Notes under the pieces: model-generated
Seen by the model: the letters and a program-made list of their open reading frames with translations, nothing else
What the model was told of the DNA's origin: nothing
Database searches by the model: none
Made by a program: the position numbers and the translations under genes
From: Streptomyces sclerotialus
Lineage (GTDB): Bacteria > Actinomycetota > Actinomycetes > Streptomycetales > Streptomycetaceae
DNA length: 64,000 nucleotides
Direction: 5' to 3'
Assembly: GCA_000719105.1 (NCBI GenBank)
Contig: JODX01000010.1
Coordinates: 124,001 to 188,000, forward strand
Part shown: piece after piece, positions 22,216 to 30,873 of the stretch
Numbering within the stretch: the stretch's first letter is position 1
How the letters are laid out: every line of letters begins with the position of its first letter

Positions 22216-22862
22216 GCGTCGTCCTCGCCGCCCTCGCGGGCGAACATCTGGAGCAGCCAGGACGAGAACGACCCGGTCACGGTGCCGAGCAGCCCCAGCC
22301 CGCAGATCATCATGCCCACCGCGACCGCCCGCCCCGAGGCCGTCACGGGCACGAGATCGCCGTACCCGACGGTCGCCAGCGTGGCGCAGGCCCACCACGC
22401 CGCGTCCCCGAAGGTACGGATCGACGCGTCCTGTGCCGTGTGCTCGAGCTGGTACACGGAGAGGGCCCCGGTGAAGCCGAGCAGGACGGCGCTCAGGCCC
22501 GCGTAGGCGGTCACCCGTGTGTACAGCGGGAGCCGGGGCCGGCCGGTCCGCCGCTGCACGGCCTGGTAGGCCCGTACGAGCCGCAGCGGCCGCAGCAGCG
22601 GCAGGAACAGCACCAGCGTGTCCAGCGCGTGGGTGCGCACGAAGCGCGGGCCCTGCCCGCTCAGCCGCCACCGCACCGCGTAGTCGACGGCGAACACGGC
22701 CCACGCCGTGAACAGCACCCCGAGACAGAGCGCCCGCCCCGCGCCGGGCAGGCCGGGCGCGAGCACCCACACCGCGTACGCGGCGAGGAAGAGCATCGAT
22801 GTGAGGGCGAGCGGCAGTTCCGCACGCCGTTCCCAGCGGGCCTTGCGGCTGTCGTCCTCCAC
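22197..22862 (-). CDS. Two-component-pore potassium channel family protein
   Basis: A 221-residue membrane protein. It has the potassium selectivity filter TVGYGD in the re-entrant loop (ATLATVGYGDLVPV), followed by a last transmembrane helix (VAVGMMICGLGLLGTVTGSF). Before the pore are about four hydrophobic segments, including one with regularly spaced Arg (LLRPLRLVRAYQAVQRR) that resembles a short voltage-sensor S4. A hydrophilic tail of about 15 residues follows the last helix, so no RCK/TrkA-N gating domain is present. Start GTG 22862 has a weak ribosome-binding site. Convergent with thrS and divergent from the HIT gene. Confidence 0.85.
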   Translation of the reverse strand: MEDDSRKARWERRAELPLALTSMLFLAAYAVWVLAPGLPGAGRALCLGVLFTAWAVFAVDYAVRWRLSGQGPRFVRTHALDTLVLFLPLLRPLRLVRAYQAVQRRTGRPRLPLYTRVTAYAGLSAVLLGFTGALSVYQLEHTAQDASIRTFGDAAWWACATLATVGYGDLVPVTASGRAVAVGMMICGLGLLGTVTGSFSSWLLQMFAREGGEDDARPPEQ

Positions 22863-22920
22863 TCCGCCAGCTTGCCCTCCGACGGTTGCCCCTGCGACAC
22901 GTTCCGCCGGGGCGAAGCCA

Positions 22921-22926
22921 TATGCT
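22921..22926 (+). promoter_or_regulatory. -10 box (TATGCT) placed for a leaderless HIT transcript
   Basis: TATGCT ends 7 bases before ATG 22934. An in-frame ATG inside the box (22922) would need a longer leader, so ATG 22934 is preferred. Confidence 0.45.
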
Positions 22927-22933
22927 GCACTGC

Positions 22934-23482
22934 ATGACGAGTGAGCCGGAGCAGCAGATCGGAGTGGGAACGCAGGACGCGTTCCAGCGCCTGTGGACGC
23001 CCCACCGGATGGCGTACATCCAGGGCGAGAACAAGCCGAGCGGCCCGGGGGCCGACGACGGCTGTCCGTTCTGCTCGATCCCGGCCAAGTCCGACGAGGA
23101 CGGTCTGATCATCAAGCGCGGGGAGCACGTCTACGCGGTGCTCAACCTCTACCCGTACAACGGCGGTCACCTCATGGTCGTGCCCTACCGTCACGTCGCC
23201 GACTACACGGATCTGACCGCTCCGGAGACCGTCGAGCTCGCCGAGCTGACCAAGCAGGCCATGGCCGCGCTGCGCACCGCCTCCGGTGCCCATGGGTTCA
23301 ACATCGGCATGAACCAGGGCTCGGTCGCGGGCGCCGGGATCGCCGCCCACCTCCACCAGCACGTCGTGCCCCGCTGGGGCGGCGACACGAACTTCATGCC
23401 GGTCGTGGGGCACACGAAGGTGCTGCCCCAGCTGCTCGCCGACACCCGCAAGATGCTGGCGGAGGCATGGCCGGCGGCCTGA
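22934..23482 (+). CDS. HIT-family nucleotide hydrolase/phosphorylase
   Basis: A 182-residue histidine-triad protein. The catalytic triad is in AAHLHQHVVPRW (HxHxH), and FCSIP near residue 48 belongs to the zinc-binding CxxC-like start seen in the Ap4A phosphorylase-type actinobacterial group (CPFC). The fold's conserved LNLYPYNGGHLMVVPYRHVADY follows. It probably cleaves diadenosine polyphosphates or related nucleotides in the cytoplasm. In Streptomyces such a gene usually sits just before the phosphatidylinositol mannoside genes; here two further genes lie between. Confidence 0.9.
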   Translation: MTSEPEQQIGVGTQDAFQRLWTPHRMAYIQGENKPSGPGADDGCPFCSIPAKSDEDGLIIKRGEHVYAVLNLYPYNGGHLMVVPYRHVADYTDLTAPETVELAELTKQAMAALRTASGAHGFNIGMNQGSVAGAGIAAHLHQHVVPRWGGDTNFMPVVGHTKVLPQLLADTRKMLAEAWPAA

Positions 23483-23558
23483 TGCGGTCCATGCGGTCCC
23501 TCGTCCCGTGCCGTGCCGACCGCGCGCGGCCGTGCGCCCGGCACGCGCGCCGGCGGCC

Positions 23559-25262
23559 TCACGCGTCGTAGAGGTCCGCCTTCTGGGGGGTCGGGTCCTG
23601 CACGCTGCCGCTGAGCACCGACGAGCGGTTGTCGAACTTCGTCGTGTCCACGCCGTGCTCCTTCAGGAAGTCGATGACGGCCGCGTGCACCACCCGGAGC
23701 ACCGGGGTGGCCGTGCGCAGGACGTCGTCGGTCATGAAGCGGTGCTTCCACGGCTGGTCGGCCCAGGCGTGCCGCAGGCCGAAGGGCTCGGGCAGGACCA
23801 GTGAGCCGCCGAGCCAGTTGAGGAGGGGCGGGTACCAGCTGAGCGGCGCGCGGGCCGCGAGCCGGACCACCTCGTCGTTGTCGACGAGCGGCAGGGTGAT
23901 GGTGCGGGTCTCCCAGAACCGCACGGTCTTGGAGACGGTCCGCTCCTTCGCCGCCGGCTTGCTCATGAACAGCCCGTTCACCGGGCCCAGGGCGTGGCCG
24001 GTCAGTTCGATGCGCAGCGTCTTGTGCAGCACGGTCACGGTGACGAGCATGCTGATCACCAGCTGCCCGTCCCAGAGCGTCCACTGCACACCCAGGTAGT
24101 GCCGGTCGCCCTTGTCGAACTGCTGGGTGTTGCAGATGTCGCTGAGCTGCTTGGCGTTGGCCCGGTGCGCCGTGTACTCGGCGGGGCGCGACACCTCCTT
24201 GGCGCCCGGCGGGACGGGCGTGATGATCCAGTGGCCCACGTCCGGCTTCGGGAACCCGCCCGTGGTCAGGGGGCCCTTGGGGAGCTCGCCCAGGGCCCGC
24301 TCGATGACGTTGGCGAGGTCGTAACTCTGGAAGGACGCGACCTCCGGGCCCGGTACCAGGTGCTTCGCCAGATCCATGCTCAGCGAGCCCGTGGTGCGGG
24401 CCTCCTCCGTGCGTGGGGAGGGGAGCGGGATCAGGTCCTCGGCGAGGTACCAGTGGCCCCAGCGGGTGCCCATGCCGAGGACGCCCTTGGGGCCCGCGTA
24501 GAACAGGTGGTTCGACGCCTGCTCGTCCCGGAGCTCGCCGAAGGCCTGGCGCAGCCGCTCGGCGCGTTCGTCGCCGGGGCTGCTCGGCACCGATTCGGGC
24601 ACCCGGGCGCCGACGGCGCTGCCCGAGAGGAGGCCCGTCCAGCGCTCGCGCAGGTCCTTCGCGGTGTTCTCGCAGATCCGCTTGGCCAGGAACCAGCCGA
24701 TGACGGGGGCGACGAGCGCGGCGCGCGCGTACCAGGCCCAGAAGCCGGTGAACGGCATCTTGACCAGGAAGAGCACGACGAGCGCTCCCACGGCGACCAG
24801 CACCGTGGTGGCGAGGGCCCCGGCGCGTTTGTCGTCGCGCCTGGCGACCGTCGAGCGGATCTGGAAGACCAGCAGCCAGAGCAGCAGGCCGGGCAGGAAG
24901 AGCACGCCGAAGACCAGCATGACGGCCGTCAGCTTGGTGTCGCGCTCGCGGCGGAGGTGGTTCGCCGCCATGCAGTGCTCGACGACGACCTGCGGTTCGA
25001 TGCCGAAGGACTGGATGAGCGGCTTGCGGCCGACCCCGAGCGTCCGGGAGACCACCGCCTGGGAGAAGGCCTCACCGAGGTTGGGCCGGAAGATCGTGGC
25101 CCACTTGCGGTGCGGCTTGACGGTCGACTGGTGCCACTCGTTGTTCGCCTCGAGGATCTTGCCGACCTCGTCGTCCCGGTACGCGGCCGACGCCAGCGCG
25201 AACGTCGCCATCGCCCGTGAGCCCGCGCGCGGGACCTCTGGACCGATATCGCCGAAAGACAT
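23559..25262 (-). CDS. Large membrane-anchored protein, unknown function
   Basis: A 567-residue protein; ATG 25262 is preceded by GGGGGCGGA, and the upstream in-frame part to 25322 lacks a start signal. The first 105 residues are soluble. Three hydrophobic segments follow at about 111-135, 147-167 and 173-193. The remaining 370 residues are soluble and rich in Trp/Tyr motifs such as GTRWGHWYLAEDLIPLP and YLGVQWTLWDGQLVISML, with an almost palindromic arrangement of strands late in the protein. I recognise no family. It lies between the HIT gene and the EF-G-like gene and is transcribed leftward behind the latter after a gap of 257 bases. Confidence 0.75.
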   Translation of the reverse strand: MSFGDIGPEVPRAGSRAMATFALASAAYRDDEVGKILEANNEWHQSTVKPHRKWATIFRPNLGEAFSQAVVSRTLGVGRKPLIQSFGIEPQVVVEHCMAANHLRRERDTKLTAVMLVFGVLFLPGLLLWLLVFQIRSTVARRDDKRAGALATTVLVAVGALVVLFLVKMPFTGFWAWYARAALVAPVIGWFLAKRICENTAKDLRERWTGLLSGSAVGARVPESVPSSPGDERAERLRQAFGELRDEQASNHLFYAGPKGVLGMGTRWGHWYLAEDLIPLPSPRTEEARTTGSLSMDLAKHLVPGPEVASFQSYDLANVIERALGELPKGPLTTGGFPKPDVGHWIITPVPPGAKEVSRPAEYTAHRANAKQLSDICNTQQFDKGDRHYLGVQWTLWDGQLVISMLVTVTVLHKTLRIELTGHALGPVNGLFMSKPAAKERTVSKTVRFWETRTITLPLVDNDEVVRLAARAPLSWYPPLLNWLGGSLVLPEPFGLRHAWADQPWKHRFMTDDVLRTATPVLRVVHAAVIDFLKEHGVDTTKFDNRSSVLSGSVQDPTPQKADLYDA

Positions 25263-25519
25263 TCCGCCCCCATCAGCCGCTCCACTTGCTCCTGCGGCCT
25301 TCCCGACTTCGGTGCTGCGCACACCTGTTGATCAGTTCATCGCCTCGACGGCGACACGGTCGAGCGGTGAGCACATCACGTTCTCGATCAGGTGAGCAGC
25401 GTATCCGCAGCCGCCCGGCGTCCGTCGGCGGACGGCCGAAGCCGCCCGCCGATGCGCGCAGTTGTGCCTGATCCGTGACCCGCCCGCGCGTGGGCACAGC
25501 CGCCGGAACCCGGGAACTC

Positions 25520-27715
25520 TCATGTCTCCCCGGCCCGTTCGCGCAGCCTGTCGGCGAGCTGGGGCGGCATCGGCTCGTGCCGGGCGTAACGGCGGCCGAA
25601 GCGCGCGGTGCCGTGGGAGAGCGAGCGCAGATCGACGGCGTACCGCCCGATCTCGATCTCCGGCACCTCGGCGCGGACGAGCGTGCGCCCGCCGCCGGCC
25701 TGCTCGGTGCCGACCACCCGGCCGCGCCGTCCCGACAGATCGCTCATCACGGCGCCCACGTAGTCGTCCCCGACCAGGACGCTCACCTCGGCGACGGGTT
25801 CCAGCAGGTGGATCGTCGCGTCGGCCGCCGCCTCGCGCAGGGCGAGCGCGCCGGCCGTCTGGAACGCGGCGTCCGAGGAGTCCACGGAGTGCGCCTTGCC
25901 GTCGAGCAGCGTGATGCGTACGTCGACGAGCGGGTACCCGGCGGCGATCCCCTTGGCGGCCTGCGCCCGTACTCCCTTCTCCACCGACGGGATGAACTGC
26001 CGCGGCACGGCCCCGCCGACGACCTTGTCCACGAACTCGATGCCCGAACCGCCCGGCAGCGGCTCGACCTCGATCTCGCAGATCGCGTACTGCCCGTGCC
26101 CGCCGGACTGCTTCACATGGCGGCCGCGCCCCGTGGACCGGCCGGCGAACGTCTCCCGGAGGGAGACCTTGTGCGGGACCAGGTCGACCTGGACGCCGTA
26201 GCGGTTGCGCAGCCGCTCCAGCGCCACGTCGGCGTGCGCCTCGCCCAGGCACCAGAGCACCACCTGATGGGTGTCCTGGTTCTGTTCGAGCCGCATCGTC
26301 GGGTCCTCGGCGACCAGCCGGCTCAGCCCCTGGGAGAGCTTGTCCTCGTCCGCCTTGCTGTGCGCCTGGATGGCGAGCGGCAGCAGCGGGTCGGGCATCT
26401 GCCACGGCTCCATGAGCAGCGGGTCGTCCTTGGCCGACAGCGTGTCCCCGGTCTCCGCGCGCGTGAGCTTGGCCACGCACGCCAGATCGCCCGCGATGCA
26501 GTGCGTGAGGGTGCGCTGCTGCTTGCCGAACGGCCTGGACAGGGCGCCGATCCGCTCGTCGACATCGTGGTCCTCGTGGCCGCGGTCGGCGAGGCCGTGC
26601 CCGGAGACGTGCACCGTCTCCTCGGGGTGCAGGGTGCCGGAGAAGACGCGTACCAGCGACAGCCGGCCCACATAGGGGTCGCTCGCGGTCTTCACGACCT
26701 CGGCGACCAGCGGACCGTCCGGATCGCAGGCCGTGATCCCGCGTGGCCTGCCGTCGATCGTGGTGACCGCGGGCGCCTCGCGCTCCAGCGGGGTCGGGAA
26801 GCCGCCGGTGATGAGTTCGAGGAGTTCCACCGTGCCCAGGCCCTGCCGGGCGCCCTCCGCCGCGGGGGCGGCGGCCAGCACCGGATGGAAGATCCCGCGT
26901 GCGACGGCCCGCTCCAGGTCCTCGATGAGCGTCTTGACGTCGACGGTCTCGCCACCGAGGTAGCGGTCCATCAGGGTCTCGTCCTCGCTCTCGGAGATGA
27001 TCCCCTCGATCAGCCGGTTGCGGGCCTCCTCGATCAGCGGGAGCTGGTCGGGGCCCGGCTCGGACTCCTTGCGCTCCCCGGAGGAGTAGTCGAACAGGCG
27101 CTGCGTCAGCAGCCCGATCAGCCCGGTCACGGGCGCGTGCCCGTCCGGGCCCTGCGGTCCGTGCAGCGGCAGGTACAGCGGCAGTACGGCGTCGGGGTCG
27201 TCCGCGCCGAAGGTCCGGGCGCAGATCCGGGTCATCTCGTCGAAGTCGGCGCGCGCCGCCTCGAGATGGGTGATCACGATGGCGCGGGGCATGCCGACCG
27301 CCGCGCACTCCTCCCAGACCATCCGCGTCGAGCCGTCCACGCCGTCGGAGGCCGAGACCACGAAAAGGGCCGCGTCCGCCGCCCGCAGACCGGCCCTGAG
27401 CTCCCCGACGAAGTCGGCGTATCCGGGAGTGTCCAGGAGGTTGATCTTGAACCCGTCCCATTCGACCGGTACCAGGGACAGCTGCACCGAGCGCTGCTGC
27501 CGGTGCTCGATCTCGTCGTAGTCGGAGACGGTGCCGCCGTCCTCCACGCGGCCCGCCCGGTTCACCGCCCCCGCCGTCAGCGCGAGAGCCTCCACCAGAG
27601 TCGTCTTGCCCGATCCGCTGTGGCCGACCAGCACCACATTCCGTACGGACGCGGGGTGGTCGGCCGCCGTAGCCCTGCCGGCGGCTCCAGGGTGTGCGTT
27701 CGCCTTGTCGCCCAT
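25520..27715 (-). CDS. Elongation factor G-like GTPase (EF-G2 type)
   Basis: A 731-residue translational-GTPase homologue beginning at ATG 27715 (GGGAGG seven bases upstream); the long upstream extension of the frame is not real. G1 is GHSGSGKTT (31-39) and G3 is DTPGYADF. The usual G4 NKxD is replaced by THLE (AIVITHLEAARADF), and the switch-I RGIT is replaced by RSVQ. EF-G domains II-V follow, including LNxR-type KQSGGHGQYA and the domain IV AAFQTAGALALREA. Such EF-G2 proteins exist in mycobacteria and Streptomyces beside true EF-G. The altered motifs suggest weak or ribosome-independent GTPase behaviour. Function uncertain. Confidence 0.9.
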   Translation of the reverse strand: MGDKANAHPGAAGRATAADHPASVRNVVLVGHSGSGKTTLVEALALTAGAVNRAGRVEDGGTVSDYDEIEHRQQRSVQLSLVPVEWDGFKINLLDTPGYADFVGELRAGLRAADAALFVVSASDGVDGSTRMVWEECAAVGMPRAIVITHLEAARADFDEMTRICARTFGADDPDAVLPLYLPLHGPQGPDGHAPVTGLIGLLTQRLFDYSSGERKESEPGPDQLPLIEEARNRLIEGIISESEDETLMDRYLGGETVDVKTLIEDLERAVARGIFHPVLAAAPAAEGARQGLGTVELLELITGGFPTPLEREAPAVTTIDGRPRGITACDPDGPLVAEVVKTASDPYVGRLSLVRVFSGTLHPEETVHVSGHGLADRGHEDHDVDERIGALSRPFGKQQRTLTHCIAGDLACVAKLTRAETGDTLSAKDDPLLMEPWQMPDPLLPLAIQAHSKADEDKLSQGLSRLVAEDPTMRLEQNQDTHQVVLWCLGEAHADVALERLRNRYGVQVDLVPHKVSLRETFAGRSTGRGRHVKQSGGHGQYAICEIEVEPLPGGSGIEFVDKVVGGAVPRQFIPSVEKGVRAQAAKGIAAGYPLVDVRITLLDGKAHSVDSSDAAFQTAGALALREAAADATIHLLEPVAEVSVLVGDDYVGAVMSDLSGRRGRVVGTEQAGGGRTLVRAEVPEIEIGRYAVDLRSLSHGTARFGRRYARHEPMPPQLADRLRERAGET

Positions 27716-27766
27716 GGTCCAGCCTCCCGTGCACGGTGAGGTCACTGTGGGCGCGGACACGCGGAG

Positions 27767-27789
27767 CCTCCCCAGGAGGGGGACCCCCA
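27767..27789. repeat. Short palindromic repeat, dispersed-type
   Basis: CCTCCCCAGGAGGGGG followed by ACCCCCA is a compact palindrome whose right half also occurs, with one inserted base, in the element at 53055-53100. Short elements of this kind are scattered in Streptomyces genomes. Confidence 0.45.
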
Positions 27790-27993
27790 GCGGCGGCGGC
27801 TCCGATGACGCCCGCGGTGCCATCGAGCTTTCCACCGCCGTCACGGTGCGTCCATACGGCGGACGCCATCGTGGCGGGCGCCCGGCCGGACCGAGTGCGG
27901 CGCCCGGGGCGCGCACCTCGCACCGTTGCCGGTGTGACAAGGACGTGACACCGGGGCGTGGGTGCCCGGCCGTCGCCCGCACGCGCGCGTGAC

Positions 27994-27999
27994 TACGAT
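27994..27999 (+). promoter_or_regulatory. -10 box (TACGAT) for the pgsA-pimA operon
   Basis: TACGAT stands 55 bases before the pgsA start. No convincing -35 box is at the right distance, so it may need an activator or an extended -10. Confidence 0.4.
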
Positions 28000-28054
28000 T
28001 GGGCCCGCCGGTGGCCAGCAGGGGCCGCGCGGCCCACCGACCCTCGGGAAGGCC

Positions 28055-28744
28055 ATGCTGAACAAGTACGCGCGTGCTTTCTTCACGCGTGTTCTCACGC
28101 CGTTCGCCGCGTTTCTCATCCGCCGCGGGGTGAGCCCCGACACGGTCACGCTCATCGGGACCGCCGGCGTGGTCGCGGGCGCGCTGGTCTTCTACCCCCG
28201 TGGCGAGTTCTTCTGGGGCACGGTCGTCATCACGCTGTTCGTCTTCTCGGACCTCGTCGACGGCAACATGGCCCGGCAGCTCGGCCGCTCCAGCCGCTGG
28301 GGCGCCTTCCTGGACTCCACGCTCGACCGGGTCGCGGACGGGGCCATCTTCGGTGGCTTCGCCCTCTGGTACGCCGGACAGGGCGGCGACAACATCCTGT
28401 GCGCCGTGTCGATCTTCTGCCTGGCGAGCGGCCAGGTCGTGTCGTACACCAAGGCCCGCGGCGAGTCGATCGGCCTGCCCGTCGCCGTCAACGGGCTGGT
28501 GGAGCGCGCCGAGCGGCTGGTGATCTCGCTGGTCGCGGCCGGTTTCGCGGGCCTGCACAAGTTCGGCGTGCCCGGCATCGACGTGCTGCTGCCGATCGCC
28601 CTGTGGATCGTCGCCGTCGGCAGCCTCGTCACGCTGGTCCAGCGGGTCGTCACGGTCCGCCGGGAGTCCGCCGAGGCGGAGGCCGCGGCGGCCGCCGAGG
28701 AGAGAGACGGACACGCCTCCCACGGGAGCGAGGCCTCCCCGTGA
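28055..28744 (+). CDS. pgsA: Phosphatidylinositol phosphate synthase (CDP-alcohol phosphotransferase)
   Basis: A 229-residue membrane enzyme of the CDP-alcohol phosphatidyltransferase family. The signature D-x2-DG-x2-AR-x8-G-x3-D-x3-D is complete (DLVDGNMARQLGRSSRW then GAFLDSTLD). It joins CDP-diacylglycerol to inositol 1-phosphate, the first step to phosphatidylinositol and its mannosides. About six hydrophobic segments are seen, with a polar Ala/Glu-rich tail. ATG 28055 follows GGGAAGG. It is the first gene of an operon with an acyltransferase and PimA, which decides phosphatidylinositol over phosphatidylglycerol as the product line. Confidence 0.92.
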   Translation: MLNKYARAFFTRVLTPFAAFLIRRGVSPDTVTLIGTAGVVAGALVFYPRGEFFWGTVVITLFVFSDLVDGNMARQLGRSSRWGAFLDSTLDRVADGAIFGGFALWYAGQGGDNILCAVSIFCLASGQVVSYTKARGESIGLPVAVNGLVERAERLVISLVAAGFAGLHKFGVPGIDVLLPIALWIVAVGSLVTLVQRVVTVRRESAEAEAAAAAEERDGHASHGSEASP

Positions 28745-29676
28745 GCAGCGCGCAGGAACGGCTGACGGACGCGCTGTACGGGCTCGGCTGGAGCGCCGTC
28801 AAGAAGCTCCCCGAGCCCGCCGCCGCACGCCTCGGCCGCTCCATCGCCGACCTGGCCTGGAAGAAGCGCGGCGAGGGCGTCCTGCGGCTGGAGCGCAACT
28901 ACGCGCGCGTGGTGCCGGGCGCGTCGCCGCAGCGTCTCGCCGAGCTCTCGCGCGCGGGCATGCGGTCCTACCTGCGCTACTGGATGGAGTCGTTCCGGCT
29001 GCCCGTGTGGAGCGAGCAGCGCATCAGGGACGGCGTCGAGGTGAAGGACGTGCACCACCTCACCGACGCGCTGGCCGCCGGCAAAGGTGCCGTCATAGCG
29101 CTGCCCCACCTCGCCAACTGGGACCTCGCGGGCGCGTGGGTCACCACCCAGCTGAAGATCCCCTTCACGACGGTGGCCGAGCGCCTCAGGCCCGAGACGC
29201 TGTACGACCGGTTCGTCGCCTACCGCGAGAGCCTCGGCATGGAGGTCCTGCCGCACACCGGGGGCTCCGCGTTCGGCACGCTGGCCCGGCGGCTGCGCGA
29301 CGGCGGCCTGGTCTGCCTGGTCGCCGACCGCGACCTGTCCGCCTCCGGGGTCGAGGTGGACTTCTTCGGCGAGACGGCCCGGATGCCCGCCGGACCCGCC
29401 ATGCTCGCCCAGCACACCGGCGCGGCCCTGCTGCCCGTGACGCTCCGGTACGACGACTCGCCCGTGATGCGCGCGCGCGTGCACCCGCCGATCGCGGTAC
29501 CCCGGTCAGGTACGCGCCCGGAAAGGACGTCCGTCATGACACAGGCGCTGGCCGACGCCTTCGCCGCGGGGATCGCCGACCATCCGGAGGACTGGCACAT
29601 GCTGCAGCGCCTGTGGCTCGCCGACCTGGAGCCACGCCCGGAGCGGTCCGCGAAGCCGGGAGGTGAGCGCACATGA
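28741..29676 (+). CDS. Phosphatidylinositol mannoside acyltransferase
   Basis: A 311-residue LPLAT-family acyltransferase. The catalytic HxxxxD is seen as PHLANWD, and the second block is LVCLVADRDLSASGVEVDFFG. It would add an acyl chain to the mannose of PIM, as PatA does in mycobacteria. GTG 28741 overlaps the pgsA stop (GTGA), and its own stop overlaps the pimA start (ATGA), so the three genes are translationally coupled. It is peripheral to the inner face of the membrane. Confidence 0.9.
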   Translation: MSSAQERLTDALYGLGWSAVKKLPEPAAARLGRSIADLAWKKRGEGVLRLERNYARVVPGASPQRLAELSRAGMRSYLRYWMESFRLPVWSEQRIRDGVEVKDVHHLTDALAAGKGAVIALPHLANWDLAGAWVTTQLKIPFTTVAERLRPETLYDRFVAYRESLGMEVLPHTGGSAFGTLARRLRDGGLVCLVADRDLSASGVEVDFFGETARMPAGPAMLAQHTGAALLPVTLRYDDSPVMRARVHPPIAVPRSGTRPERTSVMTQALADAFAAGIADHPEDWHMLQRLWLADLEPRPERSAKPGGERT

Positions 29677-30833
29677 GGATCGGCATCGTCTGCCCGTACT
29701 CCTGGGACGTCCCCGGCGGCGTCCAGTTCCACATCCGCGATCTGGCCGAGCACCTCCTCGCCCTCGGGCACGAGGTGTCCGTCCTCGCCCCGGCGGACGA
29801 CGACACCCCGCTGCCGCCGTACGTCGTCTCGGCGGGCCGCGCCGTCCCCGTTCCGTACAACGGCTCGGTCGCCCGGCTGAACTTCGGCTTCCTGTCGGCG
29901 GCCCGGGTGCGGCGCTGGCTGCACGAGGGCGCGTTCGACGTCATCCACATCCACGAGCCCGCCTCGCCGTCGCTGGGCCTGCTGACGTGCTGGGCCGCGC
30001 AGGGCCCGATCGTCGCCACCTTCCACACCTCCAACCCGCGCTCGAGGGCGATGATCGCCGCGTACCCGATCCTGCAGCCCGCGCTGGAGAAGATCAGCGC
30101 CCGGATCGCGGTGAGCGAGTACGCGCGCCGCACCCTCGTCGAGCACCTGGGCGGCGACGCAGTCGTCATCCCGAACGGCGTCGACGTCGACTTCTTCGCC
30201 GGGGCCAAGCCGAGCCCCGAGTGGCAGGGCGAGACCCTCGGCTTCATCGGGCGCATCGACGAGCCTCGCAAGGGCCTCCCGGTGCTGATGCGGGCGCTGC
30301 CGAAGATCCTCGCCGAGCGGCCGGGGACCCGGCTGCTGGTCGCCGGGCGCGGCGACGAGGAGGAGGCCGTCGAGAACCTGCCGAAGGAGATGCGGGCGCG
30401 CGTCGAGTTCCTCGGCATGGTCAGCGACGCGGACAAGGCGCGCTTCCTGCGCAGCGTCGACGTGTACGTCGCCCCCAACACCGGCGGCGAGAGCTTCGGG
30501 ATCATCCTGGTCGAGGCGATGTCGGCGGGCGCGCCGGTTCTCGCCTCCGACCTGGACGCCTTCGCGCAGGTCCTGGACCAGGGCGCGGCGGGGGAACTGT
30601 TCGCCAACGAGGACGCGGACGCGCTGGCCGCCGCGGCCGTACGGCTGCTCGGCGACCCCGGGCGGCGGCAGGAGCTGCGGGAACGGGGCAGCGCCCACGT
30701 CCGGCGCTTCGACTGGTCGACGGTCGGCGCGGACATCCTCTCCGTGTACGAGACGGTCACCGACGGAGCGGCCGCCGTCGCCGCCGACGAACGGACCGGA
30801 CTGCGCGCCCGGTTCGGGCTGGCGCGGGACTGA
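29673..30833 (+). CDS. pimA: GDP-mannose-dependent phosphatidylinositol mannosyltransferase
   Basis: A 386-residue GT4-family glycosyltransferase. The amino-terminal Rossmann domain opens MRIGIVCPYSWDVPGGVQFH (glycine-rich acceptor loop), and the carboxy-terminal domain carries the donor site EX7E as GGESFGIILVEAMSAGAP. It transfers mannose from GDP-mannose to phosphatidylinositol. ATG 29673 with GGGAGG upstream overlaps the acyltransferase stop. It matches PimA in length and operon position. Confidence 0.92.
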   Translation: MRIGIVCPYSWDVPGGVQFHIRDLAEHLLALGHEVSVLAPADDDTPLPPYVVSAGRAVPVPYNGSVARLNFGFLSAARVRRWLHEGAFDVIHIHEPASPSLGLLTCWAAQGPIVATFHTSNPRSRAMIAAYPILQPALEKISARIAVSEYARRTLVEHLGGDAVVIPNGVDVDFFAGAKPSPEWQGETLGFIGRIDEPRKGLPVLMRALPKILAERPGTRLLVAGRGDEEEAVENLPKEMRARVEFLGMVSDADKARFLRSVDVYVAPNTGGESFGIILVEAMSAGAPVLASDLDAFAQVLDQGAAGELFANEDADALAAAAVRLLGDPGRRQELRERGSAHVRRFDWSTVGADILSVYETVTDGAAAVAADERTGLRARFGLARD

Positions 30834-30873
30834 GGACCAGGAGGGCCGAGCGGAGTCGGGAAGGGCGCCTCGC

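Larger units (their letters stand above)
27716..28054. other. Divergent promoter region between EF-G2 and pgsA
   Basis: The 339-base gap holds no gene. It contains a dispersed-repeat-like hairpin at 27767-27789 and, at 27994-27999, a TACGAT -10 box for pgsA. The start signals of the two divergent genes lie at its edges. Confidence 0.6.

Noticed and set aside
27716..28723. Long upstream extension of the EF-G2 frame
   Set aside because: It runs through the divergent promoter region and antisense to pgsA; ATG 27715 has a strong ribosome-binding site and gives the family's normal length.
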